Shown one piece after another: positions 42,746-50,507 of a stretch of DNA of 64,000 bases; the stretch's first letter is position 1, and every line of letters begins with the position of its first letter. The notes under the pieces are model-generated. The model did no database searches. It saw nothing but the letters and a program-made list of their open reading frames with translations, and was not told the DNA's origin. The translations under genes were made by a program, and so were the position numbers. The DNA is from Phormidium tenue FACHB-1050 (lineage in GTDB: Bacteria > Cyanobacteriota > Cyanobacteriia > Pseudanabaenales > Pseudanabaenaceae): the NCBI RefSeq assembly GCF_014696925.1, contig NZ_JACJQY010000012.1, forward strand, positions 52,562 through 116,561. The letters run 5' to 3'.

Positions 42746-42861
42746 TATAGCAATGTAAGTTTTGCTTAGGACTTAAAACCCAAAAGATGAGTGGCGGCGT
42801 TTCCCGCCGCCACTCATCTTTTGGGTTTTGATTTGTCCTAGCTATCTCTTACGTTGCTATA
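42746..42861. repeat. Dispersed palindromic element A, complete 116-bp copy, inverted
   Basis: Ends TATAGCAATGTAAG and CTTACGTTGCTATA. Here the flank AAGTTTTGCTTAGGACTTAA is on the left and GATTTGTCCTAGCTATCTC on the right, the reverse of the copy at 33311. The centre loop is TTTCC instead of GAA. Confidence 0.9.
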
Positions 42862-43095
42862 CCTATGAGATCTCTAAAATTCTGAGAATCTTATGTTTGT
42901 GCGATTTATAGCTGTCGCCAAGTCAGGCAATTTTGCTGATGTTTGCTGGATTTTTTATCGCTAATGTATTGAAATGTCTCGGATAATTCCTCTATAGCGT
43001 GGATTGCTAACTAAAACTTAGTAATACCCGCTATTTTTGTTTTTTACGCAGTAAAACAGAGCATCAATTTTTGGTAGCGCGGCATAATTAATTAC

Positions 43096-43154
43096 AAAAC
43101 AAAACCCGTAAAGTTTCGCCCCGATGGGGCGAAACTTTACGGGTTTTGTTTTGG
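43096..43154 (-). terminator. Long terminator of the J-domain gene
   Basis: 28-bp perfect arms CAAAACAAAACCCGTAAAG... with core CGCCCC-GAT-GGGGCG, 14 bases past the stop. Confidence 0.85.
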
Positions 43155-43168
43155 CAGGCACTTAAATC

Positions 43169-44044
43169 TTAAGAATGTACAGAACCGTTGGGCATTTTAG
43201 CTCCTGTGAAATTGACATTCGTGAGTTTGACCATAAGCTTTTCGCCAAAACCAACTTTTGCGCCGCTTAAATCTGCACCGCGCAAATCTGAGCCGCTTAA
43301 ATCTGCTCCAATTAAATTAGCACCGCGTAAATCTGCATTTTGTAAATTAGCCTGAAACAGATTGGCTCGAAATAAATTCGCGCCCTGTAGATTTGCACCC
43401 TGAAAATTGACTCGGTGCAAGAAAGCATCGCTCAAGTCGGCATTACAGAGATTGGCGTAGCTAAGATTTCGACCTTCAAGATACTTCTCACGAAGATTTG
43501 CACCTCTAAGATCGGCTCCAGTTAAATCAGGCTTTTGCGGTTTTGGTGATGCTTGAGTCGATTGTTGCGATTCAGCATAGGACTCGGACTGATAAGTTTT
43601 TTGTTTGCTGGGCTGCTGATAGGATTGGGTAGATTGATAGGTTTGATAAGCCTGAGATTGATAGGAAGAATAACGTTCTGAAGATCGGTCTGAAGCTTGT
43701 TGTTGCGCTTGAGATGTGCTTTGATGTGCACTTTGGTACTTGCTTTGATATCTGGTTTGATGTTGGTGATATTGCCGCGTTTGGCTAGATGCTTGATAGG
43801 AAGTCTTTTGAGAGTATTTAGCTTGTGAGTTGGTGGTTTTCTGCTCAACCGCCTTGCGTAAGCTATCTCTTGCGTGGTTAATCTCTTTCAGTTTTTCTTG
43901 GGCTTGTAGTTGTTGTTGGACATTCTCTCTAGGAATGCGATCGGGATGCCATTGCAAAGCCAGCGCTTTGTAAGCTTTATTGACATCTTCTAAAGTCGCA
44001 TTAGATGTCAAGCCTAGAAGTTTGTAACATTGGTAGATTTCCAT
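43169..44044 (-). CDS. J-domain protein with Q/S/Y-rich linker and pentapeptide repeats
   Basis: About 291 residues from the ATG at 44044 (a GTG at 44059 also opens the frame). An N-terminal J domain has LQWHPDRIP (the HPD that stimulates DnaK) and covers about residues 3-65. A low-complexity, Gln/Ser/Tyr-rich stretch (about 70-165) follows, then about 20 pentapeptide repeats of the A(D/N)LRG type (LTGADLRGANL, ADLSGSDLRGADLSGAK), which fold into a right-handed beta-helix. It may recruit an Hsp70 to a site bound by the helix (inference). Confidence 0.9.
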   Translation of the reverse strand: MEIYQCYKLLGLTSNATLEDVNKAYKALALQWHPDRIPRENVQQQLQAQEKLKEINHARDSLRKAVEQKTTNSQAKYSQKTSYQASSQTRQYHQHQTRYQSKYQSAHQSTSQAQQQASDRSSERYSSYQSQAYQTYQSTQSYQQPSKQKTYQSESYAESQQSTQASPKPQKPDLTGADLRGANLREKYLEGRNLSYANLCNADLSDAFLHRVNFQGANLQGANLFRANLFQANLQNADLRGANLIGADLSGSDLRGADLSGAKVGFGEKLMVKLTNVNFTGAKMPNGSVHS

Positions 44045-44396
44045 ATATGTCGATTCCACAGCGACAGAGATTTTTAGAGTTTATGCTCTCAATCGATCCC
44101 AAGTGTATCAAAACAAGCAAGTCACAATTTGCTATTTAAATCTAATCCGTTAGAGAGATAGGGTTAAATTAAGCTTTTGAACTTACAGCAAAAGTTAGCA
44201 AAACCCAAGAAGCGAGTGGCGGCGCTTCGCGCCGCCACTCATCTTCTGGTTTTATGTTTCAAGCAAAGCAAGTTTTTCTATAGCAATACTAAATCATTAA
44301 AGGGAATGCAAATCTTCACAAACAAGAGGCTTACATCCCATTATTTTTCCACAAATCATTCAGGCTTAAAAGGTGTAATTTTTACACCTTTTAAGC
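44045..44396. other. Intergenic region with degenerate element A
   Basis: About 350 bases without a gene; holds a decayed element A (44185-44282) and the terminator at 44362-44398. Confidence 0.7.
44185..44282. repeat. Dispersed palindromic element A, decayed copy
   Basis: Stem 44200-44253 has outer AAAACCCAAGAAG and core GGCGGCGCTTCGCGCCGCC but the arms have drifted (GCGAGTGG against CCACTCATC; TTCTGGTTTT lacks two bases). Right flank ATGTTTCAAGCAAAGCAAG, end CTATA. Confidence 0.75.
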
Positions 44397-44398
44397 CT
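44362..44398 (-). terminator. Terminator of the glycosyltransferase gene
   Basis: AGGCTTAAAAGGTGTAA / TTACACCTTTTAAGCCT around TTT; the arm includes part of the stop codon. Confidence 0.85.
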
Positions 44399-45470
44399 AA
44401 TTCAAATAGTCCAAAATTGCTTGATTAATCGTTGCTTCACCATGCATATCTAACTGATCAGCATTAGCTAAGTCTGGAGCTTGAAATTCAATGTTTAGAA
44501 ATGACCAATCACTTTCATAAAATTCTTGAGGTGCAATAATTAGGTGCTTGGCATAATTTTTCACACCCGCAATAAGGGTTTCCGCTTCTAAAAATCCCTC
44601 ACGGGTCAGACAAATGACGGGAATGCCCACACGCAAAGCCTCAGCTAATGTGCCATAACCTGGTTTGGTGACGAGCCGATCGCATACCACCATCAGATCT
44701 ACAGGACGGAGCCGATCGCCATTGGCTTTAGTTAGATTTGGTAAATCTGGAGCATCACGATCAAAGGTGACAAATTGCCAGTCAGGAAAGCTGGCAAGAT
44801 TTTGATAAGGAATTGATTGCAGGCTTAGCCCCCCAAAAGTGAGTAATGCTGTGGGGCGATCGCTATCTAAATTAAATTTTTTCCGTAAATATTCTGCCGA
44901 ATGCCTAGGGCTTGCGCCAGTCAGCCCCACATCTTCTATGTTAGAAAAGCAGCCCATCGGTTCGGCAAAGGGTAGGCGAAATAGGCGATCGCAATGGCTA
45001 TAAGTTTCTGATAAGCGATCGGCAAGTTCAATAAATTTGCCACCCCAATCGCGATATATAAAATCCCAGCCAAAATTTCCTGCCATCCAACAAGGAATTT
45101 TTGCCGCTTTGGCAATTTCTGCAACCATCGGTGGAATGTCGCCAAATATCAAATCAACTTGATTTTCTTGTAAAAACTTGACTTCAGCTTCGATTAAATC
45201 TGTTTGTTGTTGGTGAATTTGTTGCCATGCATCAAAAGTAGCTTCGCGATCCACTTGCAAGCTATCGATCTGGATTACGCCCACATCAAACACACACGGA
45301 TGATAAATAAAATCGCCTTCGATATATTCTTCCAATAACCAACGCGGAGCCGTCGTCGCAATAATCAGCTTGATATCAGGCGATCGCTGTTGCAGTTCTG
45401 CAAGAACCGCCGCCGTGCGCGTCGCATGACCGAAACCGTGATTGGTAATTGCAATATATAAAGTGGGCAT
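44397..45470 (-). CDS. Predicted glycosyltransferase (MurG/GT28-like fold)
   Basis: 357 residues with GT-B layout. The N-terminal glycine motif is ITNHGFGHATRTAAVLAEL; the C-terminal nucleotide-sugar region has CDRLVTKPGYGTLAEALRVG and IPVICLTREGFLEAE. The same fold occurs at the N-terminus of L-arabinokinase-like proteins. Donor and acceptor are unknown. No sugar genes are next to it; a GGDEF gene lies 40 bases upstream on the same strand. Confidence 0.82.
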   Translation of the reverse strand: MPTLYIAITNHGFGHATRTAAVLAELQQRSPDIKLIIATTAPRWLLEEYIEGDFIYHPCVFDVGVIQIDSLQVDREATFDAWQQIHQQQTDLIEAEVKFLQENQVDLIFGDIPPMVAEIAKAAKIPCWMAGNFGWDFIYRDWGGKFIELADRLSETYSHCDRLFRLPFAEPMGCFSNIEDVGLTGASPRHSAEYLRKKFNLDSDRPTALLTFGGLSLQSIPYQNLASFPDWQFVTFDRDAPDLPNLTKANGDRLRPVDLMVVCDRLVTKPGYGTLAEALRVGIPVICLTREGFLEAETLIAGVKNYAKHLIIAPQEFYESDWSFLNIEFQAPDLANADQLDMHGEATINQAILDYLN

Positions 45471-45510
45471 GAGTTTACTAAAGGTTATTTATTATTTTTT
45501 GCTGTTCCAA

Positions 45511-46605
45511 TTATTCGTCAACCTCAAAGTGGTTGCGACCAGTTTGTTTGGCTTTATAAAGCGCTGCATCCGCACGTTTAAATAAAGAATCAGTCGTATC
45601 GCCAGCTTTTGATGTAGCAATACCAATACTAAACGTCACTTGTCCAACTTGTTCATGGATCAATTCAGAATTTTGCTTATATAAACGCTCAGCTAGATTG
45701 CAAGCTGTCCGCAAATCGGTTTTCTGTAAAATTAAGATAAACTCTTCGCCGCCCCACCTTCCTAATAAGTCAGAATCACGAAGATTGTGACGTAAAAAAT
45801 TGGCGATATTAATCAATACGCGATCGCCAATATCATGTCCATAGGAATCATTGATTTTCTTGAAATGATCAATATCTACAACAAATATAGTTAGAGTTAA
45901 ATTGTCTATTTTGGCTAAATTTAGAAAGTTATCAAGAGATTGAGCTGCAAACCGTCGATTGCTAATACCTGTCAGATAGTCAGTAGTTGCCGCAATAGTC
46001 ATATCTGTGGCTTCAGTATTTACTTCAATAATCTGCTCTTTTAGAACCGCAATTCCTAAAACCATTAATATATAAATCGGTTGAGAAAAACATATATTCT
46101 TTATAGCTGGATATAAATTGTTTAATACAGAATCAGGGACATATTGTATCATCTCATATAAAATAGTCGAGCATACTAAAGACAAATAAAACAATACTGA
46201 AGCGATGATGGCATTACGGGTTTCCAGCATAATAAATGCCGATACATATATCATCGGTAGCCATTGTAAAAATGTACTAACGCTATAAAGATCGATGACA
46301 AAAAAAGGCATTCCCAAAATCATTGCTTGGAAATTAGCAAAGCAGTAAATGGCAAAAGTATAGAAGGTAATACTTTCAACATATTTTAAGCTTTTTGGGT
46401 ATCGGTACAATACGATTGTTCCGATACTAAAAATAGCGATCATCAGTGGATAAGCTATGTTGTCTATGGGATTTACATGGAATTTTGACCCTTCTAGACT
46501 CCAAATTGCTATGATCACTAAAACTGCAAAGGTTAAAAACACCTTCATTAAACGTGATTTTAGATCATAAAAAGATTGCAGAGATTTTAAGTTGATTTGA
46601 TTCAT
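45511..46605 (-). CDS. Diguanylate cyclase with membrane N-terminus
   Basis: 364 residues. Five or six membrane helices (about 18-200) form an unclassified sensor; the GGDEF domain (about 205-364) makes c-di-GMP. The active-site motif is GRWGGEEFILIL and the product-inhibition site RDSD lies exactly five residues before it, so enzyme and feedback control look intact. DIDHFKKINDSYGHDIGD is the metal and substrate region. It may be co-transcribed with the glycosyltransferase 40 bases downstream. Confidence 0.93.
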   Translation of the reverse strand: MNQINLKSLQSFYDLKSRLMKVFLTFAVLVIIAIWSLEGSKFHVNPIDNIAYPLMIAIFSIGTIVLYRYPKSLKYVESITFYTFAIYCFANFQAMILGMPFFVIDLYSVSTFLQWLPMIYVSAFIMLETRNAIIASVLFYLSLVCSTILYEMIQYVPDSVLNNLYPAIKNICFSQPIYILMVLGIAVLKEQIIEVNTEATDMTIAATTDYLTGISNRRFAAQSLDNFLNLAKIDNLTLTIFVVDIDHFKKINDSYGHDIGDRVLINIANFLRHNLRDSDLLGRWGGEEFILILQKTDLRTACNLAERLYKQNSELIHEQVGQVTFSIGIATSKAGDTTDSLFKRADAALYKAKQTGRNHFEVDE

Positions 46606-46959
46606 AGAATAATAAAAAATGTCAGTCTTAGTAACTGTTTAAAATTCTCAGATACATCAAAATAGAAGGCTTGAAATTAGTCCTAACAATACTTCTTGTT
46701 AAAAACATTTTACTTATGAACTTTTAATAAAAATATGGTAATAGCAAAACACAAAATGGCTATGCCATTTTGTGTTTTTAAAACCCTTACAGGGTTTTGT
46801 TTTTAATTCAAAGAAGTGTTACCCCACTTTTGTGAATTGGTATAACTAGTTCAAAAACTAAAAGTTGTAATTTGTAACTTATAGCAATAATAAATGAAGG
46901 CGGTGCTTTGCACCGCCTTCATTTATTTAGGCTTTATGACCTAGGTAAAATTTACATTG
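46606..46959. other. Intergenic region with two repeats
   Basis: About 350 bases holding repeat B (46740-46844) and an element-A relative (46880-46961); nothing else seen. Confidence 0.75.
46740..46844. repeat. Dispersed repeat B, complete copy
   Basis: Three hairpins in a row: ACACAAAATGGC-TAT-GCCATTTTGTGT, AAAACCCTTACAGGGTTTT, and AATTCAAAGAAGTGTTACC with CACTTTTGTGAATT, ending TTGGTATA. Length 105, equal to the copy at 24934. Confidence 0.8.
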
Positions 46960-46961
46960 TT
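46880..46961 (-). repeat. Element-A relative serving as hairpin after the EamA gene
   Basis: TATAGCAAT start, stem 46889-46927 (AATAAATGAAGGCGGTGC / GCACCGCCTTCATTTATT), right flank ATGACCTAGGTAAAATTTAC and ATTGTTA. It probably terminates the EamA gene. Confidence 0.65.
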
Positions 46962-48027
46962 ACATTGAGGATTCTTTGCTCGGACTCTTCAATACTGGCA
47001 AAGCCGAGCTAACGAGAACTTGATCGGCTTCTGGCAAAATTTTAGTCTCAGAAATTTCTTCAACAGTCTGATTTTCCTCGCTCATGTCTTGTCCAGAGCC
47101 ACGCATACTGACAAGATAAATGCTGCTCAGAGTCAAAATTACACCAATCCATTGCGCGAAGGTCAGATTTTCACCTAAAAAGAGACTGCTAAACATGAGT
47201 GCAAATACTGGCGTTGAGAAGGTCAAAGCGCTCAAAGTAGTCAAACTACCTGAAGAAGCAAAAAAGAAAAATAATCCATAGGCGATCGCACTGCCCATAA
47301 TCGCCATATAAGCCATGCCGAGCCATCCCCAAGCGCTCAAGTCTTGCCATTGTTGCTGCTCGAACTGATTAGAAATCAGTAATAAAGGCAATCCTCCAAT
47401 AATCATGTGCCAACCTGTCGCCATCACAGGATCGGCATGACGCACCACAGGACGAATCAAAATCGTACCGATCGCCATGGATAACGATGCGCCGAGCATA
47501 AACCATTCACCCAGAGTAAATACTCCCGCTTCTAAAACCGTGGCAAAATCTCCTGAGAGCAAAGCTGTCATCAATTCTGATGGCAACCCAATTAGCCCAA
47601 TTCCGACGATACCCACAAATAGCCCAAGCGTTGCCCCCAGACCAATTCTTTCTTTATATAAAACCGCAGCCATCACTGCCACTGCGAGAGGCTGAGAATC
47701 GATCAGTAAGGAGCCAAGCCCTGCATCAGTCCGCACTAAGCCCTGCGCCAAAAAACCTTGAAACATCGTGCCATCGACTAATGCAAACAAACTAATCCAT
47801 AGCCAAGCCTGCCAACCCTTAGGCTGCTGTCTCCCAAAATAAGCCGCACCTAAAACCAGTAATATTCCTGCGGGAATCAAGCGCACTGCTGCCATAAACA
47901 TGGGGCTAGTCTGAGGCAGCAATGCTTTCATCACTACCATCGCTGTACCCCAAAGAAAAAATGGCGCAATTATTAAAGGGGACTGACGGGTTAGCCCAGA
48001 GATACTAGCTGGTGTGGATGACTGCAT
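46960..48027 (-). CDS. EamA/DMT-family transporter
   Basis: 355 residues with ten membrane helices in two five-helix halves, as in drug/metabolite exporters of the EamA type (FFLWGTAMVVMKALLPQTSP in the first half, WGWLGMAYMAIMGSAIAYG in the second). It ends in an acidic tail. Substrate unknown. Monocistronic. Confidence 0.9.
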   Translation of the reverse strand: MQSSTPASISGLTRQSPLIIAPFFLWGTAMVVMKALLPQTSPMFMAAVRLIPAGILLVLGAAYFGRQQPKGWQAWLWISLFALVDGTMFQGFLAQGLVRTDAGLGSLLIDSQPLAVAVMAAVLYKERIGLGATLGLFVGIVGIGLIGLPSELMTALLSGDFATVLEAGVFTLGEWFMLGASLSMAIGTILIRPVVRHADPVMATGWHMIIGGLPLLLISNQFEQQQWQDLSAWGWLGMAYMAIMGSAIAYGLFFFFASSGSLTTLSALTFSTPVFALMFSSLFLGENLTFAQWIGVILTLSSIYLVSMRGSGQDMSEENQTVEEISETKILPEADQVLVSSALPVLKSPSKESSM

Positions 48028-48097
48028 ATTTTCGGATTTGAATTAGGAATTGCGAAGTTTGATTTTCAACAGGCTAATAGCTGTGGCAAGTCTTAAG

Positions 48098-48132
48098 AAG
48101 CGTGAGGCGGCGCGAAGCGCCGCCTCACGCTT
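48098..48132. repeat. Palindrome
   Basis: AAGCGTGAGGCGGCGC / GCGCCGCCTCACGCTT around GAA, in the 5' region of the EamA gene rather than behind it. Confidence 0.7.
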
Positions 48133-48233
48133 TTTGGATATTAATTAAGAAGTATTAACAATATTATCTCGATCAAAAACCAGAATTTTGAATCATTGCC
48201 AACAAAGCGCATAAGAATCCATCAAAAGGAATG

Positions 48234-48320
48234 TATAGCTCTTGCTATAAACCCAATAAGCGAGTGGCGGCGCTTTGCGCCGCCACTCGCTTATTGGGTT
48301 TGCAAGTAACTAAAGCTATA
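48234..48320. repeat. Dispersed palindromic element A, short form
   Basis: Ends TATAGC and GCTATA; stem 48249-48301 with AAACCCAATAAGCGAGTGG and core GGCGGCGC-TTT-GCGCCGCC. Flanks are shortened (87 bases in all). Confidence 0.8.
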
Positions 48321-48330
48321 TCTCGCTCTT

Positions 48331-48381
48331 GACAAAAAAAGATGAAAGCGGCACTTCGCTCTGCCTTCATCTTTTTTTGTC
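48331..48381. repeat. Imperfect palindrome
   Basis: GACAAAAAAAGATGAA / TTCATCTTTTTTTGTC with a decayed centre AGCGGCACTTCGCTCTGCC. Confidence 0.65.
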
Positions 48382-48585
48382 GTACTGGTGGGGCATGTCG
48401 CCAAAACTCAGCAATTTATGGAAAAACTTGAACTTTTGTGAAGTGCTTACCCTGTATGCGTTACGCTCCTTTGAGCTAAAAACAAAATCTTGAAACCATT
48501 ACAGAGAAGGCATTTCAGGAATTAAACCAAGAATTGTGGCAATAAGTATTTAAAAAAAACTGCTCAAATCCCCATAAATTAACCG

Positions 48586-48601
48586 TTGTGTATATACACA
48601 A
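48586..48601. promoter_or_regulatory. Perfect 16-bp palindrome upstream of the HU gene
   Basis: TTGTGTATATACACAA, without loop and GC-poor, 130 bases before the HU start. It looks like an operator for a dimeric regulator, unlike the stem-loop repeats. Confidence 0.4.
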
Positions 48602-48731
48602 GTGGCAAGTTGCTATTAGAATGATCAAACAGAAGTCATAGTCAGTGCGGCTTTGGCAAAAAGCGATCGCACAAATATTTCTTTGACATTAAACTCATAC
48701 TCACAAATCATCTATATATAAGGGGAAACCT

Positions 48732-49031
48732 ATGAACAAAGGTGAACTAGTTGATGCTATTGCTAAAAAAGCTGCCGAAAAGGGCTTATCAGTCAACAAA
48801 AAAACTGCTGACGAAGTTCTCTCTGCAACCCTTGAAGTGATCATCGATACTGTAGCTGGCGGAGACAAAGTAACTTTGGTTGGATTTGGCTCCTTTGAAG
48901 CTCGCGATCGCAAAGCTCGTGAAGGTCGTAACCCTAAAACTGGCGAAAAGATGGAAATTCCTGCTACGAAGGTTCCTGCCTTCTCTGCTGGTAAGTCCTT
49001 CAAAGAACAAGTCAGCCCTCCTTCTGACTAA
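48732..49031 (+). CDS. hup: HU-family DNA-binding protein
   Basis: 99-residue histone-like protein that bends and compacts DNA. N-terminal MNKGELVDAIAKKAAEKGLS, the beta-arm VGFGSFEARDRKAREGRNPK with the conserved GRNP, and the C-terminal VPAFSAGKSFKEQV all match HU. A ribosome site AAGGGG lies eight bases before the ATG. Only the last six residues (SPPSD region) are extra. Monocistronic with a strong terminator. Confidence 0.97.
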   Translation: MNKGELVDAIAKKAAEKGLSVNKKTADEVLSATLEVIIDTVAGGDKVTLVGFGSFEARDRKAREGRNPKTGEKMEIPATKVPAFSAGKSFKEQVSPPSD

Positions 49032-49038
49032 TTCTTTC

Positions 49039-49075
49039 AAAAAAAGAGGATGCGCTTAGCGCATCCTCTTTTTTT
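49039..49075 (+). terminator. Terminator of the HU gene
   Basis: AAAAAAAGAGGATGCGC / GCGCATCCTCTTTTTTT around TTA followed by T's. Confidence 0.9.
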
Positions 49076-49100
49076 TGACTTGTTAATGTCAATGTTAGGT

Positions 49101-49144
49101 TTATACCAATTCACGAAAGTGTGGCACCACTTTTGTGAATTATA
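49101..49144. repeat. Repeat B, end fragment
   Basis: TATACCAATTCACGAAAGTG and CACTTTTGTGAATTATA only: the right end of repeat B read in reverse. Confidence 0.6.
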
Positions 49145-49146
49145 GC

Positions 49147-49256
49147 TATAGCCACCTGTATCAGGACAAATCAAAACCCAAATAGTGTGAGGCGGCGCGA
49201 AGCGCCGCCTCACACTATTTGGGTTTTATGTCCTAAGCAAAACTTGCTTTGCTATA
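49147..49256 (-). repeat. Dispersed palindromic element A, complete copy
   Basis: 110 bases from TATAGCC to GCTATA; stem 49173-49227 (AAAACCCAAATAGTGTGAGG, core GGCGGCGCGAAGCGCCGCC), right flank ATGTCCTAAGCAAAACTTGC. It abuts the stop of the GT2 gene and may terminate it. Confidence 0.85.
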
Positions 49257-49266
49257 TTACTTAACT

Positions 49267-50289
49267 TTAGTGATGTTTACTCTTAGCGATCGCCTTGCGT
49301 TGACTAGAACCTGTAAGTTTGAGGGCAAAGTTCTCAATGCTGTTATACAAACTGCGCGGTAGTAACCAAATTAAATAGGCTGCGAAAATTGTCAGCAGCG
49401 ATCGCATTGGTTCATAAATTAAAATCTTCCAATTACATGCCAAGGCGCGATTTATAAGTTGTACGGCTGCCTTACCGTCTTTGTTGCGAATGGCGCGGCG
49501 GGCGAGGTAGCGGAATTGGTAGGCGCGGGCGAGGGATTCCCACTTTGCTAATAAATCAGGGGCGTAGGTGCGCGTTTTGGCGATCACTTTTTCCCATGAT
49601 TCCAATTGTTTATTCATGTTGGCGGACAGACTGCCAGAGTTGACGCGGTAGAGGGTAAGCGGTTCAGGGATACCTTCAATTTGCCAATTGGTTTGAATAG
49701 CGATTCTAATCCAGCATTCAATGTCTTCTGACTGACGGAACTGATCATCAAAATAGAAGTCTTCTGTTTCGCCATAGAGATTGTCTTGAAACTTAATGCC
49801 TTCAAGGGCTTCACGGCGAATCACAGGGGCGGAACCGTTGCCAATGGGGTTGCGACAGAGTAAATGCGCCGCGTCAATATCTGTCAGTTTTGGCATTTGG
49901 TATGTGCCGAGAGAATTGCTGTTTTCGTCAATAAAGGCGGAACGGCTGAAGCTAATGCCAACTTTGGGACGGGTTTCTAAATGTTGAATATGCTTTTCTA
50001 GCTTGGTTGGCATCCAGAGATCATCGCTGTCTAATAGGGCAATATATTCGCCTTGAGCATGACGAATTCCTGTGTTTCTTGCTCCTGCTAAACCCCGATT
50101 TTTTTGGTGGACAATCCGTATACGTGGATCGTTGAACTGCTGACAGATCTCGATACTGCGATCGGGTGATTGATCGTCAACAATGATTAATTCAAAATCC
50201 TGAAATGTTTGGTTTAAGACCGATGTAACTGTTTCTTCGATAAAACGTTCAACATTATAAACTGGGACGATTACTGATACTTTGACCAT
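49267..50289 (-). CDS. Family 2 glycosyltransferase
   Basis: 340 residues with GT-A fold: SVIVPVYNVERFIEETVTSV at the start, the nucleotide-binding IIVDDQSPD, LLDSDDLW (DXD-like metal site) and ARNTGIRHAQGEYIA. A C-terminal hydrophobic region (about 290-315) may attach it to the membrane. It lies at the downstream end of the exopolysaccharide cluster and probably adds a sugar to the repeat unit. A dispersed repeat separates it from the flippase gene. Confidence 0.92.
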   Translation of the reverse strand: MVKVSVIVPVYNVERFIEETVTSVLNQTFQDFELIIVDDQSPDRSIEICQQFNDPRIRIVHQKNRGLAGARNTGIRHAQGEYIALLDSDDLWMPTKLEKHIQHLETRPKVGISFSRSAFIDENSNSLGTYQMPKLTDIDAAHLLCRNPIGNGSAPVIRREALEGIKFQDNLYGETEDFYFDDQFRQSEDIECWIRIAIQTNWQIEGIPEPLTLYRVNSGSLSANMNKQLESWEKVIAKTRTYAPDLLAKWESLARAYQFRYLARRAIRNKDGKAAVQLINRALACNWKILIYEPMRSLLTIFAAYLIWLLPRSLYNSIENFALKLTGSSQRKAIAKSKHH

Positions 50290-50322
50290 GATTTATTACC
50301 GATAATTACTGACTGACTTTAC

Positions 50323-50433
50323 GTAAAGCCCTCATCCCCCAACCCCTTCTCCCGCAGGAGAAGGGGAGCAAAACCCATATTATTTTTTTGTTCCCCTCTC
50401 CTGCGGGAGAGGGGCTAGGGGTGAGGGCTTTAC
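50323..50433. repeat. Dispersed inverted-repeat element D
   Basis: 111 bases with ends GTAAAGCCCTCATCCCC and GGGGTGAGGGCTTTAC and inner arms CTTCTCCCGCAGGAGAAGG / CCTCTCCTGCGGGAGAGG. The motif CCCTCATCCCCCAACCCC is known as a scattered repeat in many cyanobacteria. Confidence 0.75.
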
Positions 50434-50457
50434 AAACTTTCATGTAACATCACTGAA

Positions 50458-50506
50458 TTAATTTGTGACGTGTGTCGCGCTTTGCGCGACACACGTCACA
50501 AATTAA
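50458..50506 (-). terminator. Terminator of the flippase gene
   Basis: 23-bp perfect arms TTAATTTGTGACGTGTGTCG outward of CGC-TTT-GCG, next to the stop. Confidence 0.85.
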
Positions 50507-50507
50507 A

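Larger units (their letters stand above)
42416..43168. other. Intergenic region with element A
   Basis: About 750 bases with no gene. Contains a full element A (42746-42861) and, next to the downstream gene, a terminator (43096-43154). The rest, 42416-42745, is AT-rich with nothing I can identify. Confidence 0.7.
48028..48731. other. Intergenic region upstream of the HU gene
   Basis: About 700 bases with three palindromic repeats (48098-48132, 48234-48320, 48331-48381) and a possible operator (48586-48601). No gene. Confidence 0.75.

Noticed and set aside
44397..45470. L-arabinokinase or MurG itself
   Set aside because: The GHMP-kinase half is absent, and the N-terminal motif (NHGFGHATR) differs from MurG; only a general glycosyltransferase call is supported.
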